Positions 8,994 through 19,592 of a stretch of DNA of 64,000 bases are shown piece by piece. This DNA comes from Pseudomonas putida (GTDB lineage Bacteria; Pseudomonadota; Gammaproteobacteria; Pseudomonadales; Pseudomonadaceae): contig NZ_CP113097.1 of assembly GCF_026625125.1 (NCBI RefSeq), positions 5,566,001-5,630,000 on the forward strand, given 5' to 3'. Under the pieces are notes generated by a model. That model did not search any database and was not told the DNA's origin. It saw only the letters and a program-made list of their open reading frames with translations. Made by a program: the position numbers and the translations under genes. Every line of letters starts with the position of its first letter. The first letter of the stretch is position 1.

Positions 8994-10307
8994 TCACACC
9001 GCGTTACGCGGTAGCAAAAGCCCCAACGGTAACCTCACCCGCGCCTCGATCCCGCCCCCGGAGCGGTTGCGCAACTCGACATTACCGCCATGCTGGGCGG
9101 CGATCCGCTTGACGATCGCCAGCCCCAGCCCGGTGCCCTTGCCACCCCGCGCTCGGTCCCCACGAATGAACGGGTTGAAGATGGTCTCCAGCTCCGACTC
9201 ATCGATCCCTGCGCCCCGGTCCAGCACGCTCAGCACCACATAAGGCGCGCTCTCATCGCCCGACACATAGGCGGCCACCTCTACCCCCTTGCCCGCATGA
9301 TGCAGCGCATTACCGATCAGGTTGCCCAGCATGCGTTTGAGCGAAACCCGTCGCAGCGGGAATGGCGGAATAGGCTCGAGGCACAAGCGCACACGCTCTT
9401 GCGGCTGGTTGTAGGGCGCCACCACTTCGCGCACCAGGTCGGCCAGGTCGACCTCCTCCAGCGGCTCGTCGCGGCCATCGCGAATGAAAGCCAGGAACTG
9501 GTCAAGAATCGCATCCATGTCTTCGATGTCGCGGACCATGTCGTCGCTCAGGTCGTTGTCACTGTTGAGCAAGGACAGCGACAGACGCAGACGCGTCAGT
9601 GGCGTGCGCAAATCGTGGGACACCCCCGCCAGCATCAACTCGCGCTCACGCCCGGCCTGCTCGACATCCTCGGCCATCTGGTTGAACGCGCGATACACCT
9701 CGGTCATTTCGCTCGGCGTATCACTGATCGGCAGACGCACACTGCGGCCCTGGCCCAACTGGCGGGCAGCGAACACCAGGCGTTTGAGCGGCTGGTTGAG
9801 CTGGCGCACGAAGATCCATGCCGAGGCGGTGGACAACAGGCCGATGGCCAGGAACCAGCCAAGCACGTTCCAGATCTTCTGGCCCCGCAACGGGTGCGGA
9901 TAAAGCGGCACTTTCAGCCAGCCTGGGCCGAGGCTTGGCGCGTTGACCCACAACGCAGGCGGTGCGTGGATGCGCAAGCGCACTTCGGTGTCCTCGCCCA
10001 GCTCGGCCTGCATCTGGCGTTGATAGATTTCGCTGTAGGGCCAGTGCTGTTCGCCCTCTGGCACGCCAGAGCCGGTCACCCGGATCAGGCCTGCGGCTTC
10101 GGCAATCTTGTCGCGGTTTTCTTCATCGGCCGCCCAATAGGCGCGCAGCGTCAGCGCCACACCATGGCTGTATTGCCGATCGACCAGCACGTCCTCGTTC
10201 ATCAGCAGGTAGACCAGGGTCAACGCCTTGGAGAACAGGACGACGATCAGCACCAGCCACAGGGTACGGGCGAAGAAGCTCTGCGGGAACCAGACCGGAG
10301 TTTTCAT
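8994..10307 (-). CDS. envZ: Osmosensor histidine kinase EnvZ
   Basis: 437 residues. TM1 spans about 16-36, a periplasmic domain 37-148, TM2 149-169 and a HAMP domain 170-222. The dimerisation/phosphoacceptor box AGVSHDLRTPLTRL has His231. The HATPase_c domain has N, G1 and G2 boxes (NLIGNALHHAG, DRGAGID, GKGTGLGLAIV). It phosphorylates OmpR. Only 13 nt separate its start from the ompR stop upstream, so ompR-envZ form an operon read on the minus strand. The periplasmic domain is typical in size for Pseudomonas EnvZ. Confidence 0.95.
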   Translation of the reverse strand: MKTPVWFPQSFFARTLWLVLIVVLFSKALTLVYLLMNEDVLVDRQYSHGVALTLRAYWAADEENRDKIAEAAGLIRVTGSGVPEGEQHWPYSEIYQRQMQAELGEDTEVRLRIHAPPALWVNAPSLGPGWLKVPLYPHPLRGQKIWNVLGWFLAIGLLSTASAWIFVRQLNQPLKRLVFAARQLGQGRSVRLPISDTPSEMTEVYRAFNQMAEDVEQAGRERELMLAGVSHDLRTPLTRLRLSLSLLNSDNDLSDDMVRDIEDMDAILDQFLAFIRDGRDEPLEEVDLADLVREVVAPYNQPQERVRLCLEPIPPFPLRRVSLKRMLGNLIGNALHHAGKGVEVAAYVSGDESAPYVVLSVLDRGAGIDESELETIFNPFIRGDRARGGKGTGLGLAIVKRIAAQHGGNVELRNRSGGGIEARVRLPLGLLLPRNAV

Positions 10308-10320
10308 CGAAGGCCAGCGT

Positions 10321-11061
10321 TCATTTGCTGGCGTTTCCGTCCGGTACGAAGACGTAACCTACGCCCCACACAGTCTGGATATACCGCGGTTTGGACGGGT
10401 CCGGTTCGATCATGCGGCGCAGGCGCGAGATCTGTACGTCGATCGAGCGCTCCAGGGCATCCCACTCACGGCCACGGGCCAGGTTCATCAGCTTGTCGCG
10501 GGTCAACGGCTCGCGGGCGTGCATGACCAGCGCCTTGAGCACGGCGAACTCACCGGTGGTGAGCATGTGCACTTCTTCACCCCGCTTGAGCTCACGGGTG
10601 GCCAGCGACAGCTCGTAATCGCCGAAGGTGACCAACTCGTCCTCGCTGCCCGGGGCGCCCGGCACCGTCGGTGCCTGACGGCGCAACACGGCCTTGACCC
10701 GCGCCATCAGCTCGTCCGGGTTGAACGGCTTGCCCAGGTAATCGTCAGCGCCCAGCTCAAGCCCCTTGATGCGGCTGAGCTCGTCACCCTTGGCGGTGAG
10801 CATGATGATCGGGATCTGGTTGTTCGACTGGCGCAGGCGCTTGCACGCTGACAGGCCATCCTCGCCGGGCAGCATCAGGTCGAGCACCACCAGGTTGAAC
10901 ACCTCGCGCTGCAGCAGGCGGTCCATCTGTTCGGTGTTGGGCACCGCACGGGCACGGTAGCCCTTGCTGGTGAAGAAACGTTCCAGCAGGCTGCTGAGCC
11001 CCGGATCGTCGTCGACGATGAGAATCTTGTCACCTTCAGCGGTATTTGCGGTGCCGGTCAT
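10321..11061 (-). CDS. ompR: Response regulator OmpR
   Basis: 246 residues. The receiver domain spans 11-128 with acidic pocket VDDDP (17-19), phosphoacceptor Asp61 in VLDLMLPGEDG, the conserved Thr in IMLTAKG and the Lys in LGKPF. The winged-helix DNA-binding domain (about 145-240) ends in RPRYIQTVWGVGYVF-like residues. It is the first gene of ompR-envZ. It is divergent from tex with 228 nt between starts, so both promoters lie there. Confidence 0.96.
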   Translation of the reverse strand: MTGTANTAEGDKILIVDDDPGLSSLLERFFTSKGYRARAVPNTEQMDRLLQREVFNLVVLDLMLPGEDGLSACKRLRQSNNQIPIIMLTAKGDELSRIKGLELGADDYLGKPFNPDELMARVKAVLRRQAPTVPGAPGSEDELVTFGDYELSLATRELKRGEEVHMLTTGEFAVLKALVMHAREPLTRDKLMNLARGREWDALERSIDVQISRLRRMIEPDPSKPRYIQTVWGVGYVFVPDGNASK

Positions 11062-11206
11062 GAATAACTCCTCTGAGATCGCCGCGCATTATGGCGTAGC
11101 CATTGCCACGCGTGCCGTGAGCATTGTTAGCAGATTTTTCCCCCGGCGCCAGTTCCCGGCCTCGGCGACTGGCCTGGCGCCATCACCGCAAGCCTTCTCC
11201 GATGGG

Positions 11207-11212
11207 TATAAT
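11207..11212 (+). promoter_or_regulatory. Candidate -10 element for tex
   Basis: A perfect TATAAT hexamer 78 nt upstream of the tex ATG. There is no good TTGACA at the usual distance (17 nt upstream reads CACCGC), so the promoter would be weak or activator-dependent. Confidence 0.45.
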
Positions 11213-11289
11213 GCGCGGCTTTCATCCAGCGCCGCCGGGCGGAACAAGCGCCTCGCAGCCCCCGTATTCACAATTGTCAGGTGGTTTAC

Positions 11290-13614
11290 ATGGACAGCAT
11301 CAGCAGCCGTATCGCCGAGGAACTGGGCGTACGCCCTCAGCAGGTCGAGGCGGCCGTGGGCCTGTTGGACGAAGGCTCGACCGTGCCCTTCATCGCCCGT
11401 TACCGCAAGGAAGTGACCGGTAGCCTGGACGACACCCAGTTGCGGCACCTGGAAGAGCGCCTGCGCTACCTGCGCGAGCTGGACGAGCGACGTGCGAGCA
11501 TCCTGTCCAGCATCGAGGAACAGGGCAAGCTGACCCCTGAACTGGCCCGCGAGATCAAGCTGGCCGACACCAAGACCCGCCTCGAAGACCTTTACCTGCC
11601 CTACAAGCAAAAGCGCCGCACCAAGGGCCAGATCGCCCTGGAAGCGGGCCTGGGCGAGTTGGCCGACGGCCTGTTCAACGACCCGCAACTGGCGCCGGAA
11701 AGCGAAGCGGCGCGCTTCGTCGATGCCGAAAAGGGTGTCGCCGACGTCAAGGCCGCCCTCGAGGGCGCCAAGTACATCCTCATGGAGCGCTTCGCCGAGG
11801 ACGCTGCCCTGCTCGACAAGCTGCGCAACTTCCTCAAGCAGGAAGCGGTGCTCAGTGCCCGCGTGGTGGCTGGCAAGGAAGAGGAAGGCGCCAAGTTCCG
11901 CGACTATTTCGCCCATGACGAACTGCTGCGCAATTGCCCGTCGCACCGCGCACTGGCGATTTTCCGCGGCCGTAACGAAGGCGTGCTGAGCGCATCGCTG
12001 AAAGTCGGCGAAGAGCTGCCGGGCACCCTGCACCCCTGCGAAATGATGATTGGCGGGCACTTCGGCGTGGAAAACCGCAACCGCCCGGCTGACAAGTGGC
12101 TGGGCGAGGTGGTGCGCTGGACCTGGAAGGTCAAGCTGTACACCCACCTGGAAACCGACCTGTTCGGTGAGTTGCGCGACAACGCCGAAAGCGAGGCGAT
12201 CAATGTCTTCGCCCACAACCTGCATGACTTGCTGCTGGCCGCCCCGGCCGGCCCGCGTGCCACCCTGGGCTTCGACCCGGGCCTGCGTACCGGCTGCAAG
12301 GTCGCAGTGGTCGATGCCACCGGCAAGCTGCTGGACACCGCGACGGTCTATCCGCACGCGCCACGCAACGACTGGGACCGCACGATTTCGGTACTGGCCG
12401 CGCTGTGCGCCAAGCACTCGGTGGAGCTGATCGCCATTGGCAACGGCACCGCCAGCCGCGAAAGCGACAAGCTGATCGCTGAGCTGGTTAAAAAATACCC
12501 GGCGCTGAAGATCACCAAGATCATGGTGTCCGAAGCCGGAGCGTCGGTGTACTCGGCATCGGAGCTGGCTGCCCGTGAATTCCCTGACCTGGACGTCTCG
12601 ATCCGTGGCGCCGTGTCGATTGCCCGCCGCCTGCAGGACCCGCTGGCCGAACTGGTGAAGATCGACCCCAAATCCATCGGTGTCGGCCAGTATCAGCACG
12701 ATGTATCCCAGGTGAAGCTGGCGCGCGGGCTGGACGCTGTGGTCGAAGACTGTGTGAACGCCGTGGGTGTGGACGTCAACACCGCTTCGGTCGCGCTGCT
12801 GACCCGTATCTCTGGCCTCAACGCCACCCTGGCGCAGAACATCGTCGCGCACCGCGATGCCAATGGACCGTTCGCCACCCGTGCCGCACTCAAGAAGGTC
12901 AGCCGGCTGGGCGAGAAAACCTTCGAGCAGGCCGCCGGCTTCCTGCGCGTCATGAACGGCGACAACCCGCTGGATGCCTCCGCCGTGCACCCGGAGGCCT
13001 ACCCGCTGGTGAAACGCATCGCCGCCGACACCGGCCGTGACATCCGCTCGCTCATCGGCGACAGCGGCTTCCTCAAGCGCCTTGACCCCAAGCAGTTCAC
13101 CGACGAAACCTTCGGCCTGCCCACCGTCACCGACATCCTCCAGGAACTGGACAAGCCCGGGCGTGACCCGCGCCCCGAGTTCAAGACCGCCACCTTCCAG
13201 GACGGCGTCGAAGACCTCAAGGACCTGGAGCCTGGCATGATTCTCGAAGGCGTGGTCACCAACGTCACCAACTTCGGTGCTTTCGTCGACATCGGCGTGC
13301 ACCAGGACGGCCTTGTGCACATCTCGGCGCTGTCCGAGAAGTTCGTCAAGGACCCGCGCGAGGCGGTCAAGGCCGGCGACGTGGTCAAGGTCAAGGTCAT
13401 GGAAGTGGACATCCCGCGCAAGCGTGTCGGCCTGTCCATGCGCATGAGCGATACCCCGGGCGAAAAAGTCGAAGGCAACCGCGGTGGCAACCGTGGCAAT
13501 GGCGGCAACCGCCAGCAGCAGGCACCACGCCAGCGCGAAACCGCTAGCGCCGCCCCGGCGAACAACGCCATGGCTGCGCTCTTTGCCAACGCCAAGCAGT
13601 TGAAGAAGAAGTGA
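11290..13614 (+). CDS. tex: Transcription accessory protein Tex
   Basis: 774 residues, the standard Tex length. A Tex N-terminal helical domain (1-190) is followed by a YqgF/RNase-H-like domain (about 320-450, [17 protein letters not shown]), helix-hairpin-helix motifs (about 500-570, [22 protein letters not shown]) and an S1 RNA-binding domain at about 649-717 ([21 protein letters not shown]). A disordered Gly/Asn/Gln-rich tail ends in LKKK. Tex binds nucleic acid and influences transcription of virulence and stress genes. The ATG is preceded by CAGGTGG. The stop overlaps the next start by one base. Confidence 0.96.
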   Translation: MDSISSRIAEELGVRPQQVEAAVGLLDEGSTVPFIARYRKEVTGSLDDTQLRHLEERLRYLRELDERRASILSSIEEQGKLTPELAREIKLADTKTRLEDLYLPYKQKRRTKGQIALEAGLGELADGLFNDPQLAPESEAARFVDAEKGVADVKAALEGAKYILMERFAEDAALLDKLRNFLKQEAVLSARVVAGKEEEGAKFRDYFAHDELLRNCPSHRALAIFRGRNEGVLSASLKVGEELPGTLHPCEMMIGGHFGVENRNRPADKWLGEVVRWTWKVKLYTHLETDLFGELRDNAESEAINVFAHNLHDLLLAAPAGPRATLGFDPGLRTGCKVAVVDATGKLLDTATVYPHAPRNDWDRTISVLAALCAKHSVELIAIGNGTASRESDKLIAELVKKYPALKITKIMVSEAGASVYSASELAAREFPDLDVSIRGAVSIARRLQDPLAELVKIDPKSIGVGQYQHDVSQVKLARGLDAVVEDCVNAVGVDVNTASVALLTRISGLNATLAQNIVAHRDANGPFATRAALKKVSRLGEKTFEQAAGFLRVMNGDNPLDASAVHPEAYPLVKRIAADTGRDIRSLIGDSGFLKRLDPKQFTDETFGLPTVTDILQELDKPGRDPRPEFKTATFQDGVEDLKDLEPGMILEGVVTNVTNFGAFVDIGVHQDGLVHISALSEKFVKDPREAVKAGDVVKVKVMEVDIPRKRVGLSMRMSDTPGEKVEGNRGGNRGNGGNRQQQAPRQRETASAAPANNAMAALFANAKQLKKK

Positions 13615-13997
13615 TGGAGATCCCCAAGGCGCTGGTTGAAAGTGCCTACAGCCAGCTGCTGGGCTGCCGCCTGCAACGCCTGGACACCGGCGTGGCAGAG
13701 GTGGCTCTGGCGCTTGAGCCGCACCTGCGCAACCGCGGCCAGAAGCTGCACGGCGGGGCGATCTTCAGCCTGGTGGACATCGCCATGGGCCTGGCCTGCT
13801 CGGCCAGCCATGGCTTTGACCAGCAGAGCGTGACCATCGAATGCAAGATCAACTACATGCGCGCGGTCGGTGACGGCGAGGTACTGTGCACGGCGCGGGT
13901 GCTGCACGCCGGGCGGCGCACCTTGGTGGTCGACGCCGACGTAGTCCAAGGCGACAAACTGGTCGCCAAAGCGCAGGGAACCTTCGCAGTTCTCTAG
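13614..13997 (+). CDS. PaaI-family hotdog thioesterase
   Basis: 127 residues, starting at an ATG that shares its A with the tex stop (TGATG), so it is probably translationally coupled to tex. Hotdog fold with LHGGAIFSLVDIAMGLACS, where HGG and the following Asp are the catalytic features of PaaI/YdiI thioesterases. It should hydrolyse acyl-CoA in the cytosol; substrate unknown. An in-frame GTG one codon earlier is an equivalent start. Confidence 0.85.
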   Translation: MEIPKALVESAYSQLLGCRLQRLDTGVAEVALALEPHLRNRGQKLHGGAIFSLVDIAMGLACSASHGFDQQSVTIECKINYMRAVGDGEVLCTARVLHAGRRTLVVDADVVQGDKLVAKAQGTFAVL

Positions 13998-14025
13998 CTC
14001 ACCAAATGGTATCTGCGGTATTTTG

Positions 14026-14047
14026 CGGCAGTGCGCTGGCACTGCCG
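14026..14047. terminator. Hairpin after the tex-thioesterase operon
   Basis: CGGCAGTGC (14026-14034), loop GCTG, GCACTGCCG (14039-14047): a perfect 9-bp stem 29 nt after the thioesterase stop. No T-run follows, so it may be Rho-assisted or only stabilise the mRNA end. Confidence 0.5.
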
Positions 14048-14151
14048 TAACCGCGTAAACCAGGCGACAACGCCAGTTCCTTTCCTCCTACCCTTGTAGA
14101 CCGTCAACTCTACCCCCATATTGGGGCGACTGATGCGTGAAGGAAACCATC

Positions 14152-15729
14152 TTGAGCGACCTCCTCAACCGCCGCCTGAGCCTGCTCGGCGCCAATCTTC
14201 CCCTGCTCAAGCAGTGCCTGCACGGTATTGAGCGCGAATGCCTGCGCGTCACCGACGAAGGTCGCCTGGCGCAGACCCCACACCCGGAAAGCCTGGGTTC
14301 GGCGCTGACCAACGAGCAGATAACCACCGATTATTCCGAGTCGCTGCTGGAGTTCATCACCCCGGCCCTGGCTGACCCGGCCCAGGTGCTGGAAAGCCTC
14401 GAGCAAACCCACCGTTTCGTCTACAGCAAGCTTGGCGACGAACTGCTGTGGAGCCCGTCGATGCCGTGCACGCTGCCGGCCGAGGAGGACATCCCGATCG
14501 CCGAGTACGGGACCTCGAACATCGGCAAGCTGAAGCACGTCTACCGCAAGGGCCTGGCCCTGCGCTACGGCCGCACCATGCAGTGCATCGCCGGCATCCA
14601 CTACAACTTCTCGTTGCCTGAAGCGCTGTGGCCCCTGCTGCGCGCCGCCGAAGGCAACGATCAGAGCGACCGCGACTATCAATCGGCGGCTTACATTGCG
14701 CTGATCCGCAACTTCCGCCGTTACAGCTGGCTGCTGATGTACCTGTTCGGTGCCTCGCCAGTCCTGGACAAAGGCTTCCTGCGCGGTCGCCCGCACCAGC
14801 TCGAAGAGCTGGACGCCGAAACCCTGTACCTGCCCTACGCCACCAGCCTGCGCATGAGCGACCTGGGTTACCAGAGCAATGCTCAGGCGGGCCTGACGCC
14901 CTGCTACAACAACCTGGCCAGTTATACCGACAGCCTGCGCAAGGCAGTGGGCACGCCCTACCCGCCCTACGTCGAGATCGGCACGCATGTCGACGGCGAA
15001 TGGGTGCAGTTGAACACCAACATCCTGCAGATTGAGAACGAGTACTACTCGAACATTCGCCCCAAACGTGTCACCTACACCGGCGAACGGCCGATCCAGG
15101 CCCTGACCTCCCGCGGCGTGCAGTATGTCGAGGTGCGTTGCCTGGACATCAACCCGTTCCTGCCGGTAGGCATCGACCTCACCGAGGCGCGCTTCATCGA
15201 CGCGTTCCTGCTGTTCTGTGCGCTGGAAGACAGCCCGCAGCTGGACAACGGCGAATGCGGCCAGTGCACCGACAACTTCCTGACCGTGGTCAAGGAAGGC
15301 CGTCGCCCAGGCCTTGAGCTGCACCGCAATGGCCTGCCGATCGGCCTGAAAGACTGGGCCAGTGAACTGATCGAGCGTATCCGGCTATTGGCCAGCCTGC
15401 TCGACCAGGCGCAAGGCTCTGATGAGCACGCCAAGGCCCTGGATGCCCAGCAGGCCAAGGTCGACGACGCGTCGCTCACCCCCTCTGCCCAGGTCTTGGC
15501 ACGCATGGCCGAGCATGACGAAAGCTTCGTCCAGTTCTCGCTTCGCCAAAGCCGGCTCCACGCCGAGGCTTTCCGCGAGCAGCCACTGAGCAACGACAAG
15601 CAGCAGGCATTCGAAACGCTGGCACGCGAATCGCTCGCCAAGCAGTCCGAGCTGGAGCAAGACGAAGTCGGTGACTTCGACCTGTTCGTCGGCGCCTACC
15701 AGGCCAGTATCCTGGCAATCAGCAACTGA
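14152..15729 (+). CDS. gshA: Glutamate-cysteine ligase
   Basis: 525 residues from a TTG start ([13 protein letters not shown]), chosen because AAGGA lies 7 nt upstream and the proteobacterial family starts there; a GTG 15 nt earlier is the alternative. It catalyses the first step of glutathione synthesis. Typical segments are [10 protein letters not shown] (ATP/glutamate site), [24 protein letters not shown] and [11 protein letters not shown]. The rare TTG start may keep expression low. The last base of the stop codon is the first base of the TetR start, so the two are coupled. Confidence 0.95.
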   Translation: MSDLLNRRLSLLGANLPLLKQCLHGIERECLRVTDEGRLAQTPHPESLGSALTNEQITTDYSESLLEFITPALADPAQVLESLEQTHRFVYSKLGDELLWSPSMPCTLPAEEDIPIAEYGTSNIGKLKHVYRKGLALRYGRTMQCIAGIHYNFSLPEALWPLLRAAEGNDQSDRDYQSAAYIALIRNFRRYSWLLMYLFGASPVLDKGFLRGRPHQLEELDAETLYLPYATSLRMSDLGYQSNAQAGLTPCYNNLASYTDSLRKAVGTPYPPYVEIGTHVDGEWVQLNTNILQIENEYYSNIRPKRVTYTGERPIQALTSRGVQYVEVRCLDINPFLPVGIDLTEARFIDAFLLFCALEDSPQLDNGECGQCTDNFLTVVKEGRRPGLELHRNGLPIGLKDWASELIERIRLLASLLDQAQGSDEHAKALDAQQAKVDDASLTPSAQVLARMAEHDESFVQFSLRQSRLHAEAFREQPLSNDKQQAFETLARESLAKQSELEQDEVGDFDLFVGAYQASILAISN

Positions 15730-16367
15730 TGAACCGCTCGACCACCCCGCGCAAGCCGCGCGCCAGCAGCCAGGCCAGGATCGAAGCCATCCTGGCGGCG
15801 GCGCGCGAACTGCTGGCTGAACAAGGGGTGGCGGCACTTTCCATCTACAGCGTGGCCGAGCGGGCGCAGATTCCACCCTCGTCGGTGTATCACTTCTTCG
15901 CCAGCGTGCCGGCCTTGCTGGAAGCCCTGACAGCCGATGTGCACCGGGCGTTTCGCGAAGCCCTGAGCGCACCGATCGACAGCAGCGCATTGAGCACCTG
16001 GCAGCAACTGTCACGGCTGATCGAAGAGCGCATGCTTGCCATCTACAACGAGGATGCGGCGGCGCGGCAGCTGATTCTGGCGCAGCATGGCCTGAGCGAG
16101 GTGGTGCAGGCCGACCGGCAGCACGACATGGAACTGGGCGATTTGATGCACAAGCTGTTCGACCAGCATTTCCACCTGCCGGCGATGCCGCTGGATGTGG
16201 ATGTGTTTGCCTTGGCCATGGAGCTCAGTGACCGGGTCTATGCCCGCTCTATGCAGCTGCATGAACAGATCACGCCGCGCATGGCAGAGGAAGGGATGCG
16301 GGTATGCGAGGCGTATCTGGGGCTCTACCTGCCACCGTTTCTGGGTAAACGCCACACAGCGCCCTGA
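15729..16367 (+). CDS. TetR/AcrR-family transcriptional regulator
   Basis: 212 residues. The N-terminal helix-turn-helix spans about 15-62: RIEAILAAARELLAEQGVAALSIYSVAERAQIPPSSVYHFFAS, a standard TetR motif. The ligand-binding helical domain has no recognisable specificity. The start overlaps the gshA stop by one base, so it is probably cotranscribed with gshA. Its neighbours, gshA and then ssuF on the opposite strand, hint at thiol or sulfur sensing, but that is only context. A 139-nt GC-rich gap separates it from ssuF. Confidence 0.85.
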   Translation: MNRSTTPRKPRASSQARIEAILAAARELLAEQGVAALSIYSVAERAQIPPSSVYHFFASVPALLEALTADVHRAFREALSAPIDSSALSTWQQLSRLIEERMLAIYNEDAAARQLILAQHGLSEVVQADRQHDMELGDLMHKLFDQHFHLPAMPLDVDVFALAMELSDRVYARSMQLHEQITPRMAEEGMRVCEAYLGLYLPPFLGKRHTAP

Positions 16368-16506
16368 GCCAGGCCCTCAGCTGTAGCTGCAAGCGCGAGG
16401 CGCGGTGCGGAGCGATTGGTCACGCGGGCTGGGACTCGCCTGACGCCTTATGGCGGCCCATTCGCGGGCCAAGCCGCGACTGGGTCGCACAGCGCCGCCA
16501 CGGCCA

Positions 16507-16722
16507 TTACAGCTTGGCGATGGACACCTCGGTGGACTTCACGAACGCAATCACTTCACTGCCCACCTGCAGCTCCAGCTCTTTTACCGAGCGGGTGGTG
16601 ATCACGGATGTGACGATACCTGAGGCCGTCTGCACGTCGATTTCCGACAGTACCGGGCCTTCGAGGATTTCTTTCACGGTGCCTTTGAACTGGTTACGGA
16701 CGTTGATAGCTTTGATGGTCAT
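16507..16722 (-). CDS. ssuF: SsuF, Mop/TOBE-domain molbindin-like protein
   Basis: 71 residues covering a single Mop (TOBE) domain: AINVRNQFKGTVKEILEGPVLSEIDVQTASGIVTSVITTRSVKELELQ... It is related to clostridial molybdopterin-binding proteins that bind oxyanions such as molybdate. It is the last gene of ssuEADCBF. In P. putida S-313 ssuF is needed for sulfonate use although SsuD itself uses FMNH2, so its role is unresolved. Small oxyanion-binding protein, cytosolic. Confidence 0.9.
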   Translation of the reverse strand: MTIKAINVRNQFKGTVKEILEGPVLSEIDVQTASGIVTSVITTRSVKELELQVGSEVIAFVKSTEVSIAKL

Positions 16723-16766
16723 GATGGTCTTCCTTCACTATGGCTTCAGTCTGGTGAGTGAGTCGT

Positions 16767-17579
16767 TCAATGCGCCCAACGCAATTGCGTGGGCAGAGGG
16801 GCTACAGGATCCGGCTCGGGCGCAGTGCCCGGTGCCGACAGAACACGGTTGAGCACTTCGCTTTCCAGCGCGGCCAGGCGGTGTGTACCGCGCGCGCGGG
16901 GCCGTGCCAGGTCGACGGTGAGGTCGAGCCCGACTTCGCCGTCCTCGATCAGGATCACCCGATCAGCCACGGCAACCGCCTCGCTGACATCGTGAGTGAC
17001 CAGCAGCACGGTGAAGCCGTGCTCACGCCACAGGCGTTCTATCAGTTGCTGCATCTCGATGCGGGTCAATGCATCCAGCGCACCCAGCGGCTCGTCCAGC
17101 AGCAGCAGGCGTGGCTGGTGGATCAGCGCACGCGCCAAGGCCACGCGCTGTTTCTGGCCACCCGACAGGGCTGCCGGCCATTCATTGGCGCGGTCAGCCA
17201 GGCCAACCGCCTCCAGCGCTTGCAGCGCACGGGGGCGCCAGTCACCCGACAGGCCCAGGCCAACGTTGTCGATCACCTTCTTCCACGGCAGCAAGCGTGC
17301 GTCCTGGAACATCAGGCGGGTTTCTTCACGGGCCTCTTCCAGCGGCGCAGCGCCGGCCAGCAACTGCCCGCCCGTAGGCTGGTCGAGCCCGGCCAGCAGC
17401 CGCAACAGGGTGCTTTTGCCGCAGCCGCTGCGGCCAACGATGGCCACGAACTGCCCCGCCGGAATGTGCAGGTCGATGCCCTTCAAGACTTCGCGCTGGC
17501 CAAAGGTCTTGCGCAGGCCGTCGCAGGCCAGCGGGATGCCACGCAACAGGCGTGGCGGCTGTTCCTTGAGCACGGTCAT
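16767..17579 (-). CDS. ssuB: Aliphatic sulfonate ABC transporter ATP-binding protein
   Basis: 270 residues. Walker [12 protein letters not shown] near residue 45, Q-loop [11 protein letters not shown], signature [15 protein letters not shown], Walker [13 protein letters not shown] and switch His VTHDVSEA are all present. It drives sulfonate import with SsuC and SsuA. The ATG start is placed so that it overlaps the ssuC stop by 4 nt (ATGA); a longer upstream start would lie inside ssuC. Confidence 0.93.
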   Translation of the reverse strand: MTVLKEQPPRLLRGIPLACDGLRKTFGQREVLKGIDLHIPAGQFVAIVGRSGCGKSTLLRLLAGLDQPTGGQLLAGAAPLEEAREETRLMFQDARLLPWKKVIDNVGLGLSGDWRPRALQALEAVGLADRANEWPAALSGGQKQRVALARALIHQPRLLLLDEPLGALDALTRIEMQQLIERLWREHGFTVLLVTHDVSEAVAVADRVILIEDGEVGLDLTVDLARPRARGTHRLAALESEVLNRVLSAPGTAPEPDPVAPLPTQLRWAH

Positions 17580-18373
17580 GCGCCCTCCTTCTTGGCCACT
17601 TGATAGGCCGGGTGCCAGCGCAGCCACACACGCTCCAGGCCACGGGCGGCGAGGTCGGCAAGTTTGCCGAGCACGGCATACAGAACGATGGCCAGTACCA
17701 CCACGTCGGTCTGCAGGAACTCACGGGCGTTCATCGCCAGGTAACCGATGCCGGCGTTCGCTGAAATGGTCTCGGCCACGATCAGGGTCAGCCACATGAA
17801 ACCCAGTGCGAAGCGCACGCCCACCAGGATCGATGGCAGTGCACCCGGCAGGATCACCTGACGGAACAGGCTGAAGCCGGACAAGCCGTAGCTGCGCGCC
17901 ATTTCCACCAGCGCCGGGTCGACATTGCGGATGCCGTGGTAGGTGTTCAGGTAGATCGGGAACAGCGTGCCCAGCGCGACCAGGAAGATCTTTGCCGACT
18001 CGTCGATACCGAACCACAGGATCACCAGCGGGATCAGCGCCAGGTGCGGCACGTTGCGGATCATCTGCACCGAGCTGTCGAGCAGGCGCTCGCCCCAGTT
18101 CGACAGGCCGGTGATGAAGCCCAGCACCAGCCCAATGCTGCCACCGATCAGAAAGCCCAGGCCGGCACGCCAGCCGCTGATGGCCAGGTGGGTCCAGATA
18201 TCGCCGCTACGCACCAGCTCGACACCTGCGCTGACCACTGCGCTAGGTGCTGGCAAGATGCGCGTCGACAGCCAGCCAGCGCTGACCGCCAGTTGCCAGA
18301 CTGCCAACAGCAGCACCGGCAGTGCCCACGGCGCCAGGCGCTGGGTCAGGGTGGAGGATGTTGCACGACTCAT
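17576..18373 (-). CDS. ssuC: Aliphatic sulfonate ABC transporter permease
   Basis: 265 residues with about six membrane segments. The BPD_transp_1 EAA loop is visible as [29 protein letters not shown]. It is the inner-membrane channel of SsuABC, 10 nt downstream of ssuD and overlapping ssuB. Confidence 0.93.
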   Translation of the reverse strand: MSRATSSTLTQRLAPWALPVLLLAVWQLAVSAGWLSTRILPAPSAVVSAGVELVRSGDIWTHLAISGWRAGLGFLIGGSIGLVLGFITGLSNWGERLLDSSVQMIRNVPHLALIPLVILWFGIDESAKIFLVALGTLFPIYLNTYHGIRNVDPALVEMARSYGLSGFSLFRQVILPGALPSILVGVRFALGFMWLTLIVAETISANAGIGYLAMNAREFLQTDVVVLAIVLYAVLGKLADLAARGLERVWLRWHPAYQVAKKEGA

Positions 18374-18383
18374 GGCCCGGCCC

Positions 18384-19532
18384 TCAGCTCTGCGACACAG
18401 ACTTGGGCAGGATGTCGTTGGCGACCATCTCGCCGAACGGGCTTACGTAGCCTCCGGTTTTCGGTTGCTCCGGGCGCTGTACATCGAGGTGCGGGAACAG
18501 CAGTTCGGCGACCCGATACGATTCTTCCAGGTGTGGATAACCCGAGAAGATGAAGGTATCGATCCCCAGGTCGGCATATTCCTTCACCCGCGCCGCGACA
18601 GTCGGGCCATCGCCCACCAGGGCGGTGCCGGCACCGCCACGCACCAGGCCAACGCCTGCCCACAAGTTGGGGCTGACTTCCAGGTTGTCGCGGTTGCCGC
18701 CGTGCAGCGCAGCCATGCGCTGCTGGCCCACCGAGTCGAAGCGCGCCAGCGAGGCCTGGGCACGGGCGATGGTGTCATCGTCCAGGTGCGAGATCAGGCG
18801 GTCAGCCGCAGCCCATGCTTGTTCGTTGGTTTCGCGCACGATCACGTGCAGGCGAATGCCGAAGCGTACTTCGCGGCCTTGGGCAGCGGCTTTTTCGCGC
18901 ACCTGGGCAATCTTCTCGGCCACAGCTGCCGGCGGCTCGCCCCAGGTCAGGTACAACTCGACCTGTTCGGCGGCCAGGTCCTGAGCGGCCTGCGACGAAC
19001 CGCCGAAATACAGCGGCGGGCGTGGTTGCTGGATCGGCGGGTAGAGCAGCTTGGCGCCCTTCACCTGGATGTGCTTGCCGTCGTAATCGACGTTTTCGCC
19101 TTCCAGCACCTTGCGCCAGATACGGGTGAACTCGACCGAGGCTTCGTAGCGCTCCTGGTGGTTCAGGTGCAGCCCATCACCCGCCAGTTCATCGGGGTCG
19201 CCACCGGTCACTAGGTTGAACAGCGCACGGCCATTGGACAGGCGGTCCAACGTTGCAGCCTGACGTGCTGCCACGGTCGGCGAAATGATGCCTGGGCGCA
19301 GGGCAACCAGGAACTTCAGATGCTGGGTCACGGGAATCAGCGACGCTGCCACCAGCCACGAGTCCTCGCAGGAACGCCCAGTAGGGATCAGCACCCCACC
19401 AAAACCAAGGCGGTCGGCGGCCTGCGCGATCTGCTGCAGGTAGCCGTGGTCGACCGCGCGGGCGCCCTCGGATGTGCCCAGGTACTTGCCGTCACCATGG
19501 GTCGGGAGGAACCAGAAAATGTTAAGGCTCAT
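18384..19532 (-). CDS. ssuD: FMNH2-dependent alkanesulfonate monooxygenase
   Basis: 382 residues, the expected length. It is a bacterial-luciferase-family (LLM) TIM barrel. It uses FMNH2 from SsuE and O2 to cleave the C-S bond of sulfonates, releasing sulfite and an aldehyde. Typical segments are [43 protein letters not shown] and [12 protein letters not shown]. The start MSLNIFWF is the conserved one. It lies downstream of ssuA with 60 nt between. Confidence 0.96.
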   Translation of the reverse strand: MSLNIFWFLPTHGDGKYLGTSEGARAVDHGYLQQIAQAADRLGFGGVLIPTGRSCEDSWLVAASLIPVTQHLKFLVALRPGIISPTVAARQAATLDRLSNGRALFNLVTGGDPDELAGDGLHLNHQERYEASVEFTRIWRKVLEGENVDYDGKHIQVKGAKLLYPPIQQPRPPLYFGGSSQAAQDLAAEQVELYLTWGEPPAAVAEKIAQVREKAAAQGREVRFGIRLHVIVRETNEQAWAAADRLISHLDDDTIARAQASLARFDSVGQQRMAALHGGNRDNLEVSPNLWAGVGLVRGGAGTALVGDGPTVAARVKEYADLGIDTFIFSGYPHLEESYRVAELLFPHLDVQRPEQPKTGGYVSPFGEMVANDILPKSVSQS

Positions 19533-19592
19533 TGGAGTTGTCTCCTCAAAGGTGGCGAGGGCCACAGCGGCGCCCCGGCACAGGCGAATCGA

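Noticed and set aside
8503..9243. 246-codon plus-strand frame crossing the rimK-envZ junction
   Set aside because: It overlaps rimK in another frame and envZ antisense; the translation is Arg/Gly/Gln-rich and shadow-like.
9090..10526. 478-codon plus-strand frame
   Set aside because: Antisense to envZ and the 3' end of ompR; no recognisable domain.
11089..13320. 743-codon minus-strand open frame
   Set aside because: It lies antisense to tex, shows no domain logic and is explained by GC3 bias in tex.
16368..16506. Possible small gene or REP between the TetR gene and ssuF
   Set aside because: Open frames here are short and without ribosome sites, and no clean palindrome like the other REPs is present.
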